From NCBI GenBank assembly GCA_038235275.1, contig JBBSUC010000004.1, positions 124,001 to 188,000 on the forward strand: a stretch of 64,000 nt of DNA, written 5' to 3'. Position numbers and translations under genes: made by a program. The DNA is from Persicitalea sp038235275. Its GTDB lineage: Bacteria; Bacteroidota; Bacteroidia; Cytophagales; Spirosomataceae. The notes beneath the pieces are model-generated. The model had not been told where the DNA came from, did not search any database, and worked only from the letters and a program-made list of their open reading frames with translations. Every line of letters starts with the position of its first letter. Positions within the stretch are counted from its first letter, which is position 1. Positions 1-8,414 of the stretch are shown here, piece by piece.

Positions 1-311
1 TACAGGAGAATGCGAAAGACGTGGGCGATTATTATCAGTCGCTTTTTAGGGAATTACAAGCCGAATACGCTGGCATCGGCGATGTGCGGGGGGCGGGGCT
101 ATTTCTCGGTGTCGAGCTGGTGAAGCCCGGCAGTTTGGAACCCGACACGGCACTCGCTCAGCGAATTAAGAATGCACTCCGGGACCAGAACATTCTGATC
201 AGCACTGATGGCCCCTACGACAGCGTGTTGAAAACAAAACCTCCCTTATGCTTCACCCACGACAACGCGACGTTGGTCGTGGAAAGCATAAAGGAGATTA
301 TGAAATTATAA
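1..311 (+). CDS. Class III aminotransferase, C-terminal fragment (5' end outside window)
   Basis: The reading frame is open from base 3 and ends with TAA at 309-311, so this is the last ~100 residues of a gene that begins before the window. The residues GDVRGAGLFLGVELV are the usual C-terminal-lobe signature of PLP-dependent class III (omega) aminotransferases. The following LISTDGPYDSVLKTKPPLCF closely resembles the tail of the ethanolamine-phosphate / phosphohydroxylysine phospho-lyase-like branch (AGXT2L). The active-site lysine lies upstream and cannot be seen. The GTG at 21 is an internal valine codon, not a start. Substrate is unknown. The next gene is convergent and its stop lies only 1 bp away. 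Confidence 0.85.
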   Translation, partial: QENAKDVGDYYQSLFRELQAEYAGIGDVRGAGLFLGVELVKPGSLEPDTALAQRIKNALRDQNILISTDGPYDSVLKTKPPLCFTHDNATLVVESIKEIMKL

Positions 312-312
312 T

Positions 313-1566
313 CTACGAACGTTCGTACCGCGCCTTGTTCGACCGATTCCGACTGGCTTTCTCGGGCGAGGGCCGCTGACGGTTGGGCCGCGGGCCGCGC
401 TGCTGCTGCTTGGGCGGCTCGGGGTTGTGGTCCATCAGCGGGAAAGGGTGTTCGCTGATGACGGGGATTCGCTGACCAATCAGCTTCTCGATGTCTTTTA
501 GGTACGCCTTTTCGATGGCGTCGCAGAAAGTATAAGCCGTACCTTCGGCCCCGGCGCGGCCCGTGCGGCCAATGCGGTGGACATAGGTTTCGGCGATATT
601 CGGAACCTCGAAATTGATCACGTATTCCAATTCGTCCACGTCGATGCCCCGGGCAGCGATGTCCGTCGCCACCAGCACGCGGGTAGTCTGGGCTTTGAAA
701 TTGGCCAAGGCGCGCTGCCGGGCGTTCTGGGCTTTATTGCCGTGGATTGCCTCGGCCTTGATACCGCTGCGGATCAAAACTTTCACCACCTTGTCGGCCC
801 CGTGCTTGGTCCGGGTAAAGACTAAAGCCGTTTTGATTTTCTGGTTGGCCAGTACGTGCAGCAACAGGGCGTTCTTATTGTCTTTGTCAACAAAATACAC
901 GTATTGCTGTACGGTCTCCGCCGTGGTGGACTCAGGCGTTACCGACACCTTGGACGGATTGCGCAGGATGGTATCCGACAATTTGATGATTTCGGGCGGC
1001 ATGGTGGCCGAGAAAAAAAGCGATTGCCGCTTGGTGGGCAGCACAGCCAACAGCTTCTTGACGTCATGAATAAAACCCATGTCCAGCATCCGGTCGGCCT
1101 CATCGAGAACGAAGATTTCGATGTCTTTCAGGGAAATAAAACCCTGATTCATCAGGTCCAGCAAGCGGCCCGGTGTGGCGACGAGGATATCGACGCCGCG
1201 TTGTAGGACTTTGGTCTGCGGGTTCTGGTTGACACCACCGAAAATTACGGTACAGGTCAGGTTGGTATGGCGACCGTAGGCGACGAAACTTTCCTCGATT
1301 TGGATGGCCAACTCGCGGGTTGGCGTCACGATGAGGCTGCGGATTCGGCGCTTGCCGCCGGGCGTTTTTTCTTTACTCAATAATTGCAGAATGGGAATGG
1401 CGAAGGCTGCGGTCTTGCCAGTCCCCGTTTGGGCGCAGCCAAGCAGGTCTTTGCCTTGCAGGATCAGTGGAATGGCTTGCGCCTGAATCGGAGTGGGTTC
1501 GGTATAGCCTTCTTCTTTTACTGCTTTGAGGAAAGGAATATCTAAATTTAATGCTTCAAAAGTCAT
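313..1566 (-). CDS. rhlE: DEAD-box ATP-dependent RNA helicase, RhlE type
   Basis: Unwinds RNA duplexes, typically in ribosome assembly or cold adaptation. All family motifs are visible when numbered from the ATG at 1566: Q motif (FEAL...PTPIQ, residues 3-28), Walker A AQTGTGKT 45-52, PTREL 82-86, TPGR 131-134, DEAD 155-158, SAT 186-188, and HRIGRTGR 330-337. A basic, Pro/Gln/Arg-rich tail starts near residue 380, as in RhlE proteins that bind RNA nonspecifically. The frame stays open upstream to 1614, but those codons are low-complexity leader sequence and MTFEALNL is the conserved start, so I chose 1566. Upstream on the same strand lie a promoter and a hairpin with a U-rich tail, suggesting an attenuated leader. 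Confidence 0.93.
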   Translation of the reverse strand: MTFEALNLDIPFLKAVKEEGYTEPTPIQAQAIPLILQGKDLLGCAQTGTGKTAAFAIPILQLLSKEKTPGGKRRIRSLIVTPTRELAIQIEESFVAYGRHTNLTCTVIFGGVNQNPQTKVLQRGVDILVATPGRLLDLMNQGFISLKDIEIFVLDEADRMLDMGFIHDVKKLLAVLPTKRQSLFFSATMPPEIIKLSDTILRNPSKVSVTPESTTAETVQQYVYFVDKDNKNALLLHVLANQKIKTALVFTRTKHGADKVVKVLIRSGIKAEAIHGNKAQNARQRALANFKAQTTRVLVATDIAARGIDVDELEYVINFEVPNIAETYVHRIGRTGRAGAEGTAYTFCDAIEKAYLKDIEKLIGQRIPVISEHPFPLMDHNPEPPKQQQRGPRPNRQRPSPEKASRNRSNKARYERS

Positions 1567-1654
1567 TTTTTTCAATGGATAATTAACAATGGATAATGAA
1601 ATTAAATAACTCATTTATAGTAAGTTATTTAAAATAATTTTGTGCTTTGCTTCT

Positions 1655-1785
1655 AAAACGCAAAAACAAAATAGGCCCGTCCAGGCGGAAACGCCGTCGG
1701 GCCCGTTGGTTAAAAGCTGCAAGTTACGGTTTTATTGGGGTAAAATAGTCTTAGCCCAGGCGCAAAGGCCTACAGGGTATTAAAC
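1655..1785 (-). ncRNA. Candidate attenuator leader or small RNA upstream of the helicase
   Basis: A promoter with both Bacteroidota boxes (1786-1816, minus strand) would start a transcript near 1780. About 80-100 nt later the minus strand can form a hairpin: outer stem 1674-1679 with 1698-1703 and inner stem 1684-1687 with 1692-1695, closed by a TTTC loop. It is followed by TATTTTGTTTTTG. This has the shape of an intrinsic terminator lying about 90 nt before the helicase ATG in the same orientation. It could be a regulated leader, as is common for RNA helicase genes, or a free ~100-nt RNA. I recognise no Rfam family. Confidence 0.4.
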
Positions 1786-1816
1786 CAAACTTAGCTGCTT
1801 AGCGTTTATAAGGCAA
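1786..1816 (-). promoter_or_regulatory. Bacteroidota-type promoter for helicase leader
   Basis: On the minus strand, TTG (1816-1814) is followed by a 20-bp spacer and TAAGTTTG (1793-1786), an exact match to the Bacteroidota -33/-7 consensus TTG-N19-20-TAnnTTTG. Confidence 0.6.
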
Positions 1817-1847
1817 GTAGTTTTTACAAAAAAAAAACCAAAATAAA

Positions 1848-2336
1848 ATGAAAACGATAAGAATGATAGCCTTGGTGAGTGCCTTCTTTGGCGTAATATC
1901 CTGCTCACAGGCGCAGAAAAAAGGACAGGATGCCGACAATAAAGTGCGGGAAGTGCAGAAAACAGACGCCGAGTGGAAGAAAATCCTGACCCCCGCGCAG
2001 TACTACATCCTGCGGGAGCAGGGTACCGAACGGCCATTTTCCAGCGCCCTGAATCATAACAAGAAAAAGGGTACCTACGAATGCGCCGCCTGCAAAACCC
2101 CTTTGTTCAGTTCTGAAACGAAATTTGATTCCGGCACGGGTTGGCCTAGCTTTTACAAGCCGCTGATCGCCAAGAATGTCGATGAAGTAGAAGATCGCTC
2201 GATGGGTGGCGTAAGGACTGAGGTGGTCTGTAATGTATGCGGTGGTCATTTGGGCCACGTATTCGATGATGGCCCCAAACCCACCGGTCTTCGTTATTGC
2301 TTAGATGGGGACGCGCTGGTTTTCGTTGCCAAATAA
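1848..2336 (+). CDS. msrB: Peptide-methionine (R)-S-oxide reductase, lipoprotein form
   Basis: Reduces methionine-R-sulfoxide in oxidised proteins. The product has 162 residues. It opens with a lipoprotein signal (hydrophobic core, VISC, lipidated Cys19), so it should act on envelope proteins in the periplasm. The SelR/MsrB domain covers about 40-160. Zinc-binding cysteines are the pairs C79/C82 and C128/C131. The catalytic cysteine is C151 in LRYCLDG, where many family members have CIN; this is a mild variation next to the nucleophile. A hairpin terminator follows at 2362-2389. It is monocistronic and transcribed away from the helicase. Confidence 0.93.
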   Translation: MKTIRMIALVSAFFGVISCSQAQKKGQDADNKVREVQKTDAEWKKILTPAQYYILREQGTERPFSSALNHNKKKGTYECAACKTPLFSSETKFDSGTGWPSFYKPLIAKNVDEVEDRSMGGVRTEVVCNVCGGHLGHVFDDGPKPTGLRYCLDGDALVFVAK

Positions 2337-2361
2337 TAAAGACAATTGCCCCGCATAGTTT

Positions 2362-2389
2362 AGCCGGACGTACCGCCATTCGTCCGGCT
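2362..2389 (+). terminator. Putative terminator after msrB
   Basis: A 9-bp perfect stem (agccggacg / cgtccggct) with a 10-nt loop, followed by TTTCGTTAT. It sits 25 bp after the msrB stop. The T tract is weak. Confidence 0.5.
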
Positions 2390-2394
2390 TTCGT

Positions 2395-2402
2395 TATATT
2401 TG
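2395..2402 (+). promoter_or_regulatory. Possible -7 element for PBP1A gene
   Basis: TATATTTG matches the Bacteroidota -7 consensus 70 bp before the PBP1A start. No convincing -33 TTG lies 19-20 bp upstream. Confidence 0.3.
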
Positions 2403-2471
2403 GCGCTACCTAAATAGCGCGGCTCGCAAAGTTCGCTCAGGTCAGCAACTCCCCTAAGCACTCACTTGTAC

Positions 2472-5054
2472 ATGGAAGCTATTCTGGCTTTTTTTAACTC
2501 AATAAAAAAATTCTTCAAACGTGCCAACGATTGGCTAGCGGCAAAATTGGACGCTGCGTTTTATGCGTTGGGTGTCAAGCTTTTTGGCCAAGAACGCATC
2601 GATCATTTTTTGCAGAACGTCCGCTCCCGGTCTCAATCCAGGCGCGAGTATTGGGCAGCGACGGTCGACACGCACTCTGATTACTATAAGCCCATTGTGC
2701 GGTTATGGAAAATCTTCGGCTGGGGGTTCTTCCTGGCGATATTCTACATTTTTTGCGTCGAGACCAACTTCCTGTGGCTGATGGGAGGTATGCCGAGCGT
2801 GGAGGATTTGCAGAATCCCAAGGTCAATCAATCGTCGGAAATCTACACATCCGACGGGATTATGATTGGAAAGTTCTACACTGAAAACCGTACCCCCGTC
2901 GGCTACGACCAAATTTCGCCCAACATCACGAAGGCTCTAGTCGCCACCGAAGACGAACGTTTTTACGACCACTCCGGTATCGACCTGCGGGCAATGGGCC
3001 GGGTGGCGGTGGGGTTACTTACGGGCAGCACCGACCAGGGCGGCGGCAGTACCGTAACCCAGCAGTTGGCCAAGAAGCTTTTCAAAACCCGACGCCGCGA
3101 CGCCCGCGGACTGTTGGGCGGCATTCCGGTGATCGGGACGCTGGTTTTCAAAACCAAGGAATGGCTGACGGCTATTAAATTGGAGCAAAACTTCACCAAA
3201 GAGGAAATCATCACGATGTACCTCAACACCGTCGACTACGGCAATAACGCCTATGGCATAAATACCGCCGCGCGGTCGTATTTCAGCAAGTCGCCCGATA
3301 GCCTCAACGTGCAGGAAGCCGCCGTGTTGGTGGGTTTGCAAAAAGCCACGACGACCTACAACCCCATCCGTAATCCCGACCGCTCGCTCGAGCGTCGCAA
3401 CGTGGTGCTGGGTCGCATGGCCAATTTCAACTATCTGACCCAAACCGAGGCGGATTCGATCAGTAAGCTACCTATCGAGTTAAACGTAAAGTTCGAGACG
3501 CCCTACGACGGAAACGCCAACTACTTCAAAAATGCCGTGGTAGACTACGTTAAAAAATGGGGCGAAGAAAACGGCTACGACCTTTATACCGACGGTTTAA
3601 AAATTTACACAACCATCGACTCCCGAATGCAGGACCACGCCGAAAGGGCGCTGGAAACCAAAATGCGCGATTTGCAGAAAACTTTTGAACAGCACTGGGG
3701 CCGCGAAAATCCCTGGCGCGACGAAGACGGCAAGGAGATTCTCAACTTTCTGGAAGATGTCATAAGGCGCACGGGCAGCTACAAGTCGCTGGCCGCTAAG
3801 TTTCCCAATCAGCCGGATTCAGTCAGTTTTTATCTCAATAAAAAAGATACGATGACCGTCTATGACTGGAAGACAGGCGGCTCGATGGTGCGGGTGTGGA
3901 GTTCGCTGGACTCGCTGGGATATTACAAACGCATTATGCGGGCGGGCATGATGGCGATGGAACCTCAAACGGGCTATATAAAAGCCTGGGTGGGTGGCCT
4001 GGACTACAATTTTTTTAAGTACGACCACGTCAAGCAGGGCAAGCGACAGCCGGGTTCTACTTTCAAGCCTTTCGTATACACGACCGCCATCGACGACACC
4101 ACTTACGACATGACGCCCTGTGACCGGATCGTAGATAAGCCCTATGTCCGCGAAATGATGATTAATGGAAAAAAGCAAAAGTGGGCACCGCGAAATTCCA
4201 ACGGCTATTTTACCTACTCGAACATGACGCTGCGGCGGGCGTTGGCGCAGTCGGTCAACTCCATTACGGTACAACTCACCGAAAAAGTGGGGCCCAATGA
4301 CGTGGTGCGCTACGCCGAGAAAATGGGCATCAGCACCCCACTGCGGGCCGAAATGGGCATTGGACTGGGAATTTTCGATGTCTCGCTCTACGACATGGTG
4401 GCGGCTTACTCGATTTTTGTCAACTCGGGTACCTACACCACGCCCGTGCTGGTGACGCGCATCGAAGACCAACGCGGTACGATCATCGAGGAGTTCGTCC
4501 CCGAGCGGCACCAGGCCATCCGGCCCGAGTCGGCCTTCCTGATGCGGCACATGCTCAAAGGTGGTATCGAGGAGCCGGGCGGCACCTCGCGCGGGCTTTA
4601 CAACTTTACGGGGGTAGTCACCAACAAGGGCGAAATCGGCGGCAAAACGGGTACCACCTCCAACAACTCCGACGGCTGGTACATGTGCATCACTCCCGAC
4701 CTGGTAATGGGGGCTTGGGTCGGTGGCGACGACCGCTCCATCCACTTCCGCAGTACCAACCTGGGCCAGGGTTCGCGCATGGCGCTGCCCATCGTGGGTA
4801 CTTTTCTGGAGAACGTTTATAAAGACAAATCGCTGGACGTGAAACCCCGACCATTCTCTCAGCCCCTCGTCAAGATCAATAAGGAGTTTAAATGCTCTTA
4901 CCCGGTGTACGAACCCGACACGCTGGAATTCGAACCGGAGGACGATCCATTCATGCCGGATGAAATTGCGCCGTCAAGCGCACCGCTCATCGGGCCGCCG
5001 CCGCCTGCCATGCCCGTGCCATCCGTGGATTCGGTGCGGAAGAGGATTCAGTAG
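2472..5054 (+). CDS. Penicillin-binding protein 1A (bifunctional transglycosylase/transpeptidase)
   Basis: Class A PBP that polymerises lipid II and cross-links peptidoglycan in the periplasm. From the ATG at 2472 it has 860 residues (a TTG lies 2 codons upstream, which I did not use). A cytoplasmic N-terminus precedes one membrane segment around residues 75-100. The GT51 domain follows, with ATEDERFYDHSG (catalytic Glu160) and GGSTVTQQLAKKLF. The transpeptidase domain carries SxxK (STFK, Ser529), SxN (SVN) and KTG (KTGTT, Lys725). The C-terminus is a Pro/Asp/Glu-rich tail. It is monocistronic, ending at a strong bidirectional hairpin. Close in size to other Bacteroidota PBP1A proteins. Confidence 0.95.
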   Translation: MEAILAFFNSIKKFFKRANDWLAAKLDAAFYALGVKLFGQERIDHFLQNVRSRSQSRREYWAATVDTHSDYYKPIVRLWKIFGWGFFLAIFYIFCVETNFLWLMGGMPSVEDLQNPKVNQSSEIYTSDGIMIGKFYTENRTPVGYDQISPNITKALVATEDERFYDHSGIDLRAMGRVAVGLLTGSTDQGGGSTVTQQLAKKLFKTRRRDARGLLGGIPVIGTLVFKTKEWLTAIKLEQNFTKEEIITMYLNTVDYGNNAYGINTAARSYFSKSPDSLNVQEAAVLVGLQKATTTYNPIRNPDRSLERRNVVLGRMANFNYLTQTEADSISKLPIELNVKFETPYDGNANYFKNAVVDYVKKWGEENGYDLYTDGLKIYTTIDSRMQDHAERALETKMRDLQKTFEQHWGRENPWRDEDGKEILNFLEDVIRRTGSYKSLAAKFPNQPDSVSFYLNKKDTMTVYDWKTGGSMVRVWSSLDSLGYYKRIMRAGMMAMEPQTGYIKAWVGGLDYNFFKYDHVKQGKRQPGSTFKPFVYTTAIDDTTYDMTPCDRIVDKPYVREMMINGKKQKWAPRNSNGYFTYSNMTLRRALAQSVNSITVQLTEKVGPNDVVRYAEKMGISTPLRAEMGIGLGIFDVSLYDMVAAYSIFVNSGTYTTPVLVTRIEDQRGTIIEEFVPERHQAIRPESAFLMRHMLKGGIEEPGGTSRGLYNFTGVVTNKGEIGGKTGTTSNNSDGWYMCITPDLVMGAWVGGDDRSIHFRSTNLGQGSRMALPIVGTFLENVYKDKSLDVKPRPFSQPLVKINKEFKCSYPVYEPDTLEFEPEDDPFMPDEIAPSSAPLIGPPPPAMPVPSVDSVRKRIQ

Positions 5055-5096
5055 AAGAAGAATCCGCCGTATTTATTAAGGCAATTCCTAAAATGT

Positions 5097-5142
5097 AAAA
5101 GTCCGGCTCGACAAACTATATAATCTGCCGAGCCGGACTTTT
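5097..5142. terminator. Bidirectional terminator between convergent genes
   Basis: A 14-bp perfect stem, aaaagtccggctcg (5097-5110) with cgagccggactttt (5129-5142) and an 18-nt loop. The A/T ends give a T run on both strands. It separates the PBP1A gene from the convergent small membrane-protein gene. Confidence 0.8.
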
Positions 5143-5160
5143 ACCCAATGGGCAAATCAG

Positions 5161-5412
5161 TTAATGATGCTCGTCGTTGGCGGCTTTCTCGGTAAAATAG
5201 CCCGCGTAAATCGCTATTGCTCCGATAACTCCGAGGATAAAGACAAACAAATCGCCGAAGATTCCCAAAATCAGCAAAAGAATGAGGAAGGAAGCGACGT
5301 AGAAACCCGTCGAAAGATCTTTGGATACGGCGTGGGTATGCGTGGTGTATTCGGTATGTACAACTTGAACTGGGGTGGCAGGGACGATAGCCGTGGTCTG
5401 CGAATTTTCCAT
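5161..5412 (-). CDS. Small membrane protein of unknown function (83 aa)
   Basis: Not recognised as a named family. The first ~33 residues are polar (Thr/His/Val-rich). Residues about 36-72 are strongly hydrophobic and are broken near the middle by GIFGD, so they may form a two-helix membrane hairpin. The C-terminus EKAANDEHH is charged. It is transcribed convergently toward the PBP1A gene with a shared terminator between. The amino-acid composition and uninterrupted frame support a real gene, but function cannot be inferred. Confidence 0.65.
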   Translation of the reverse strand: MENSQTTAIVPATPVQVVHTEYTTHTHAVSKDLSTGFYVASFLILLLILGIFGDLFVFILGVIGAIAIYAGYFTEKAANDEHH

Positions 5413-5485
5413 GATTGGCTGAAAATTATGGTCTGAAAAGCGTTACGAAGGCAAATTTAAGAAAAAATACAAAGTTCTCGCCATG

Positions 5486-6388
5486 CTATTCACTTTTCAT
5501 CACCGCGTGGCCACCGAACTCATTGCGCAAAGCCGCCACGACCTTACCCGAGAAGGTATCGTCTTCCATGGAGCGATAGCGCATCATTAGCGACAGGGCG
5601 ATCACTGGCGTGGGCACGCCCAGGTCAAGAGCCGTTTCCAGCGTCCATTTACCTTCGCCGGACGAGAACATCTTACCCCGAATTTCGTCCAGATTAGCGT
5701 CTTTTGAGAAGGCTCGCTGGGTGAGCATCATCAGCCAGCTACGGATCACCGAGCCGTTGTCCCACACGCGGGCTACCTGCTCGTAATCCAGTTCGAAATT
5801 GGACTTACTCAACACCTCGAAGCCCTCAGCGATTGATTGCATCATGCCGTATTCTACGCCATTATGGACCATCTTGACGAAGTGGCCACTACCGGGCGCA
5901 CCCGTGTGCAAGTAGCCCTTGTCGACCGAAAGATCCTTGAAAATTTGCTCACAGTGGGCAAATACCGCGTCCTCGCCGCCGATCATAGTGCAGGCCCCGT
6001 GCCGTGCGCCCTCCATCCCCCCACTGGTACCACAGTCGAGCAGATCGATGCCTTTTTCTTTCAGATTCTGGTAGCGTAGCAGGGTATCGGTATAGCGGGA
6101 ATTTCCGCCGTCGATGATGATGTCGTTTTCGTCGAGCAGCGGCACAAGTTGGTCGATGACACTCTGGGTGATCGTTCCTGCCGGCACCATGAGCCAAATG
6201 ACCCGCCGCCCGGTCAGCTTTTCGGTGAGTTCTTCCAGGGAATAGGCACCGAGTATGCCGTCCATTTTGACAAATTCGCCCACGACATCTTTATTGACAT
6301 CGTGGCCGATGACCTCGTGGCCGTGGTCTTTGAGATTCTGAGCAAGGTTAAAACCCATCTTGCCGAGTCCGATCATTCCTATTTGCAT
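5486..6388 (-). CDS. gnd: 6-phosphogluconate dehydrogenase, decarboxylating, short form
   Basis: Oxidises 6-phosphogluconate to ribulose-5-phosphate and CO2. From ATG 6388 the protein has 300 residues, matching the short GndA-like class rather than the ~470-residue classical enzyme. Visible motifs are the Rossmann GLGKMG near residue 7, the DGGNSRYTDT substrate loop, the CGTSGG motif and the catalytic lysine in HFVKMVHNGVEYG. The frame extends upstream to 6436, but this runs into repetitive leader and MQIGMIGLGKMG is the conserved start. It is divergent from a gluconokinase gene 180 bp away, so the two genes make a gluconate catabolic module. Family members of this length are often NAD-dependent; cofactor is not decided here. 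Confidence 0.92.
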   Translation of the reverse strand: MQIGMIGLGKMGFNLAQNLKDHGHEVIGHDVNKDVVGEFVKMDGILGAYSLEELTEKLTGRRVIWLMVPAGTITQSVIDQLVPLLDENDIIIDGGNSRYTDTLLRYQNLKEKGIDLLDCGTSGGMEGARHGACTMIGGEDAVFAHCEQIFKDLSVDKGYLHTGAPGSGHFVKMVHNGVEYGMMQSIAEGFEVLSKSNFELDYEQVARVWDNGSVIRSWLMMLTQRAFSKDANLDEIRGKMFSSGEGKWTLETALDLGVPTPVIALSLMMRYRSMEDDTFSGKVVAALRNEFGGHAVMKSE

Positions 6389-6568
6389 ATTTTCTAATGA
6401 TGAATTATGAGTGATGAGTGATGTGGTGACCATCACTACAAAATTATTGAGGCATCGTATTTTTCGGGAATGTAGGGAAGTTTTCTTATCCTTACAAAAA
6501 GACTTTCGCGTTAAGCAGTTATACGGCGTAAGTTTTCACCATTCATCACTCATCATTCATCACTCAAA
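6389..6568. promoter_or_regulatory. Divergent gnd/gntK intergenic region with mirrored repeat leaders
   Basis: The 180-bp region must hold both promoters. Each start codon is immediately preceded, in its own direction, by G-poor repeats of catcactcat / cattcatcac words: 6396-6416 read on minus and 6539-6566 on plus. I see no clear TAnnTTTG box or repressor operator. Confidence 0.4.
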
Positions 6569-8032
6569 ATGGCCTACATCATCGGTGCCGATCTGGGTAC
6601 TACCAATATAAAAGCGGTGGCCTTCAACCTCAAAGGCGAAATCCTGGCCGAACACAGCGAAGAGTACCCCATGATCCATCCGCAGCCAAACTGGAGCGAG
6701 CAGGATCCTGAGGAGATCATGCGGGCGGTGGAATACTGCATTCAATCGGTGGTTAAGAAATGCCGTTCCGAAGGTGAGATGCTGGGTTTGTCGTTCAGCG
6801 CGGCCATGCACAGTGTGATTGCCCTGGACGAAGATGGCAAGCCACTGACGCACTCGATTATCTGGGCCGACAACCGGAGCGCTGAACTCGCCGATGCCCT
6901 CCGTGAAACCCGCGAGGGCCGGAAGATGTACAAAACGAATGGTACGCCCATCCACGCCATGTCGCCGCTGTGCAAGCTGCTGTGGCTGCGCGACAATGAG
7001 CCAAAATTATTCAAGAAAGCCGCCCGCTTCGTCGGCATCAAGGAATACGTTTTTTTTAAGCTTACGGGCGAATACCTGATCGACTATTCTATCGCTTCGG
7101 CCACGGGCCTGTTCAACATCGAGAAATTCACCTGGGACGAATACACCCTACAATACTTGGGCCTGACCGCCGAGCGATTCTGCGAACCCGTCTCGCCTTA
7201 CCACCTCGTAAACCTGGCCGCCGATAACGCTCTTGGATTACCCGAAGGCACACCGCTGGTGCTAGGGGCAAGCGACGGTTGCCTGGCCAACCTGGGCAGC
7301 GGGGCCATCGTACCGGGCACGATGGCCGTAACCATCGGTACGAGCGGTGCGGTGCGCATCAGTTCCCCGGAGCCGTTCGCCGACGAGCAAATGCGGACCT
7401 TCTGCTATATTCTGGATAAGGAAACTTACGTCATCGGCGGAGCCTCCAACAACGGGGCAGTGGTGTTCGAGTGGCTAAAAGATCACTTTTTTGACACAAT
7501 CGAGTACGAAGATTTATTTAAGGACGCGGCCGATATTCCGCTGGGTTCGGACGGGTTACTGTGCCTTCCCTACCTGCTCGGTGAACGCGCCCCGCTTTGG
7601 AATTCTGCCGTGCGCGGTGGGTTCGTCGGGCTGGACATTCACCACACCCCCATGCACTTTGTGCGGGCGGTGATGGAAGGGACACTGCTCAATCTTTTCA
7701 GCATTGGGAAGGTTCTACTGGAGAAGCAAAAGATCAAGGCCATATACGCCAACGGTGGCTTCGCCAAAAGCAAAACCTGGGTACAGATGCTGGCTGACGT
7801 ATTCGGCATCACCATTAACCTCAACGACACGGTCGAGACGGGTTCGGTCGGCGCAGCACTGATGGGGTTGAAGGCGTTGGGAATCATCGAAAACTATACC
7901 GACGCTCAGGATTTTACGCAGATCGGGCATATTTTTAAACCGAATGCAGCGAATTATAAAGCTTACCAGGAGCTGTACGGGGATTTTGAGGAGTGGGCGG
8001 AGATTTTGAATAAGCGGGCCAAAAGGGGGTAG
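6569..8032 (+). CDS. gntK: Gluconokinase, FGGY carbohydrate kinase family
   Basis: Phosphorylates gluconate to 6-phosphogluconate, the substrate of the divergently encoded dehydrogenase. The 487-residue protein starts with the FGGY N-terminal ATPase motif GADLGTTNIKAVAF. It continues with ATP-binding motifs such as TIGTSGAVR and a C-terminal ANGGFAKSKTWVQMLADVFG segment with ETGSVGAALMG, the FGGY C-terminal signature region. The PQPNWSEQDPEEI stretch is typical of gluconate/xylulose kinases. A xylulokinase cannot be excluded on sequence alone, but pairing with gnd favours gluconate. The start codon follows a repeat-rich leader directly. Confidence 0.88.
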   Translation: MAYIIGADLGTTNIKAVAFNLKGEILAEHSEEYPMIHPQPNWSEQDPEEIMRAVEYCIQSVVKKCRSEGEMLGLSFSAAMHSVIALDEDGKPLTHSIIWADNRSAELADALRETREGRKMYKTNGTPIHAMSPLCKLLWLRDNEPKLFKKAARFVGIKEYVFFKLTGEYLIDYSIASATGLFNIEKFTWDEYTLQYLGLTAERFCEPVSPYHLVNLAADNALGLPEGTPLVLGASDGCLANLGSGAIVPGTMAVTIGTSGAVRISSPEPFADEQMRTFCYILDKETYVIGGASNNGAVVFEWLKDHFFDTIEYEDLFKDAADIPLGSDGLLCLPYLLGERAPLWNSAVRGGFVGLDIHHTPMHFVRAVMEGTLLNLFSIGKVLLEKQKIKAIYANGGFAKSKTWVQMLADVFGITINLNDTVETGSVGAALMGLKALGIIENYTDAQDFTQIGHIFKPNAANYKAYQELYGDFEEWAEILNKRAKRG

Positions 8033-8108
8033 GAGAGTTTGTTGCTTCGAAACATGCTGCCGGAGTTTTCGGTAAAGCTAATTTTGTTCCGCCAATTGTC
8101 CCCAACAC

Positions 8109-8141
8109 AAAAAAATGCCGCTTCTGATAGCAGAAACGGCA
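8109..8141 (-). terminator. Terminator of the tRNA-Ser gene
   Basis: On the minus strand just after the tRNA 3' end, an 11-bp stem (8131-8141 with 8116-8126, one mismatch) with a 4-nt loop is followed by seven T (8115-8109). Confidence 0.85.
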
Positions 8142-8143
8142 CT

Positions 8144-8231
8144 TGGCAGAGGAAGAGGGATTCGAACCCCCGGTGGGTTGCCCCACAACAGTTTTCAAGA
8201 CTGCCGCATTCGACCACTCTGCCATTCCTCT
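8144..8231 (-). tRNA. tRNA-Ser (anticodon UGA)
   Basis: An 88-nt minus-strand tRNA including an encoded CCA (8146-8144). The acceptor stem AGAGGAA pairs perfectly with TTCCTCT. The anticodon loop CTTGAAA gives UGA (8197-8195). A long variable arm (about TTGTGGGGCAACCCACC) marks it as class II, and the T arm contains GGTTCGAATCC. It reads UCN serine codons. A consensus promoter lies just upstream and a terminator downstream, so it is a single-gene unit. Confidence 0.97.
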
Positions 8232-8249
8232 TTGGGTCAAACTAGGCTG

Positions 8250-8279
8250 CAAAATTACGCATCATTTTCAATCTGTCAA
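8250..8279 (-). promoter_or_regulatory. Promoter of tRNA-Ser
   Basis: On minus, TTG (8279-8277), a 19-bp spacer and TAATTTTG (8257-8250) match the Bacteroidota consensus. The -7 box ends 18 bp before the mature tRNA 5' end. Confidence 0.65.
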
Positions 8280-8330
8280 TACTTTTGGTAGAAAAATTAT
8301 CTCGATGTCGCTCGTCTAGGCATAAAGTCC

Positions 8331-8338
8331 TAGTTTTG
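8331..8338 (+). promoter_or_regulatory. Possible -7 element for purL
   Basis: TAGTTTTG fits TAnnTTTG 76 bp before purL. No clear TTG box lies at the correct distance upstream. Confidence 0.3.
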
Positions 8339-8414
8339 TGTCGTGTCCTCGAATTGGTTAATTAGCGCAAACATTGCGAGATTGGTCACTCTAAACTTTG
8401 AATTCTGAACTCCC

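Noticed and set aside
2466..2471. TTG at 2466 as PBP1A start
   Set aside because: An ATG two codons later is the simpler choice and no homology argument needs the extra residues.
3819..4745. 308-codon open frame antisense to PBP1A
   Set aside because: It is a shadow of the PBP1A codon pattern; no start context, no motif, and the sense frame carries all PBP motifs.
8144..8231. tRNA-Ser as an integration site of a genomic island
   Set aside because: No integrase gene or duplicated tRNA 3' end is found in the flanks; neighbours are housekeeping genes.
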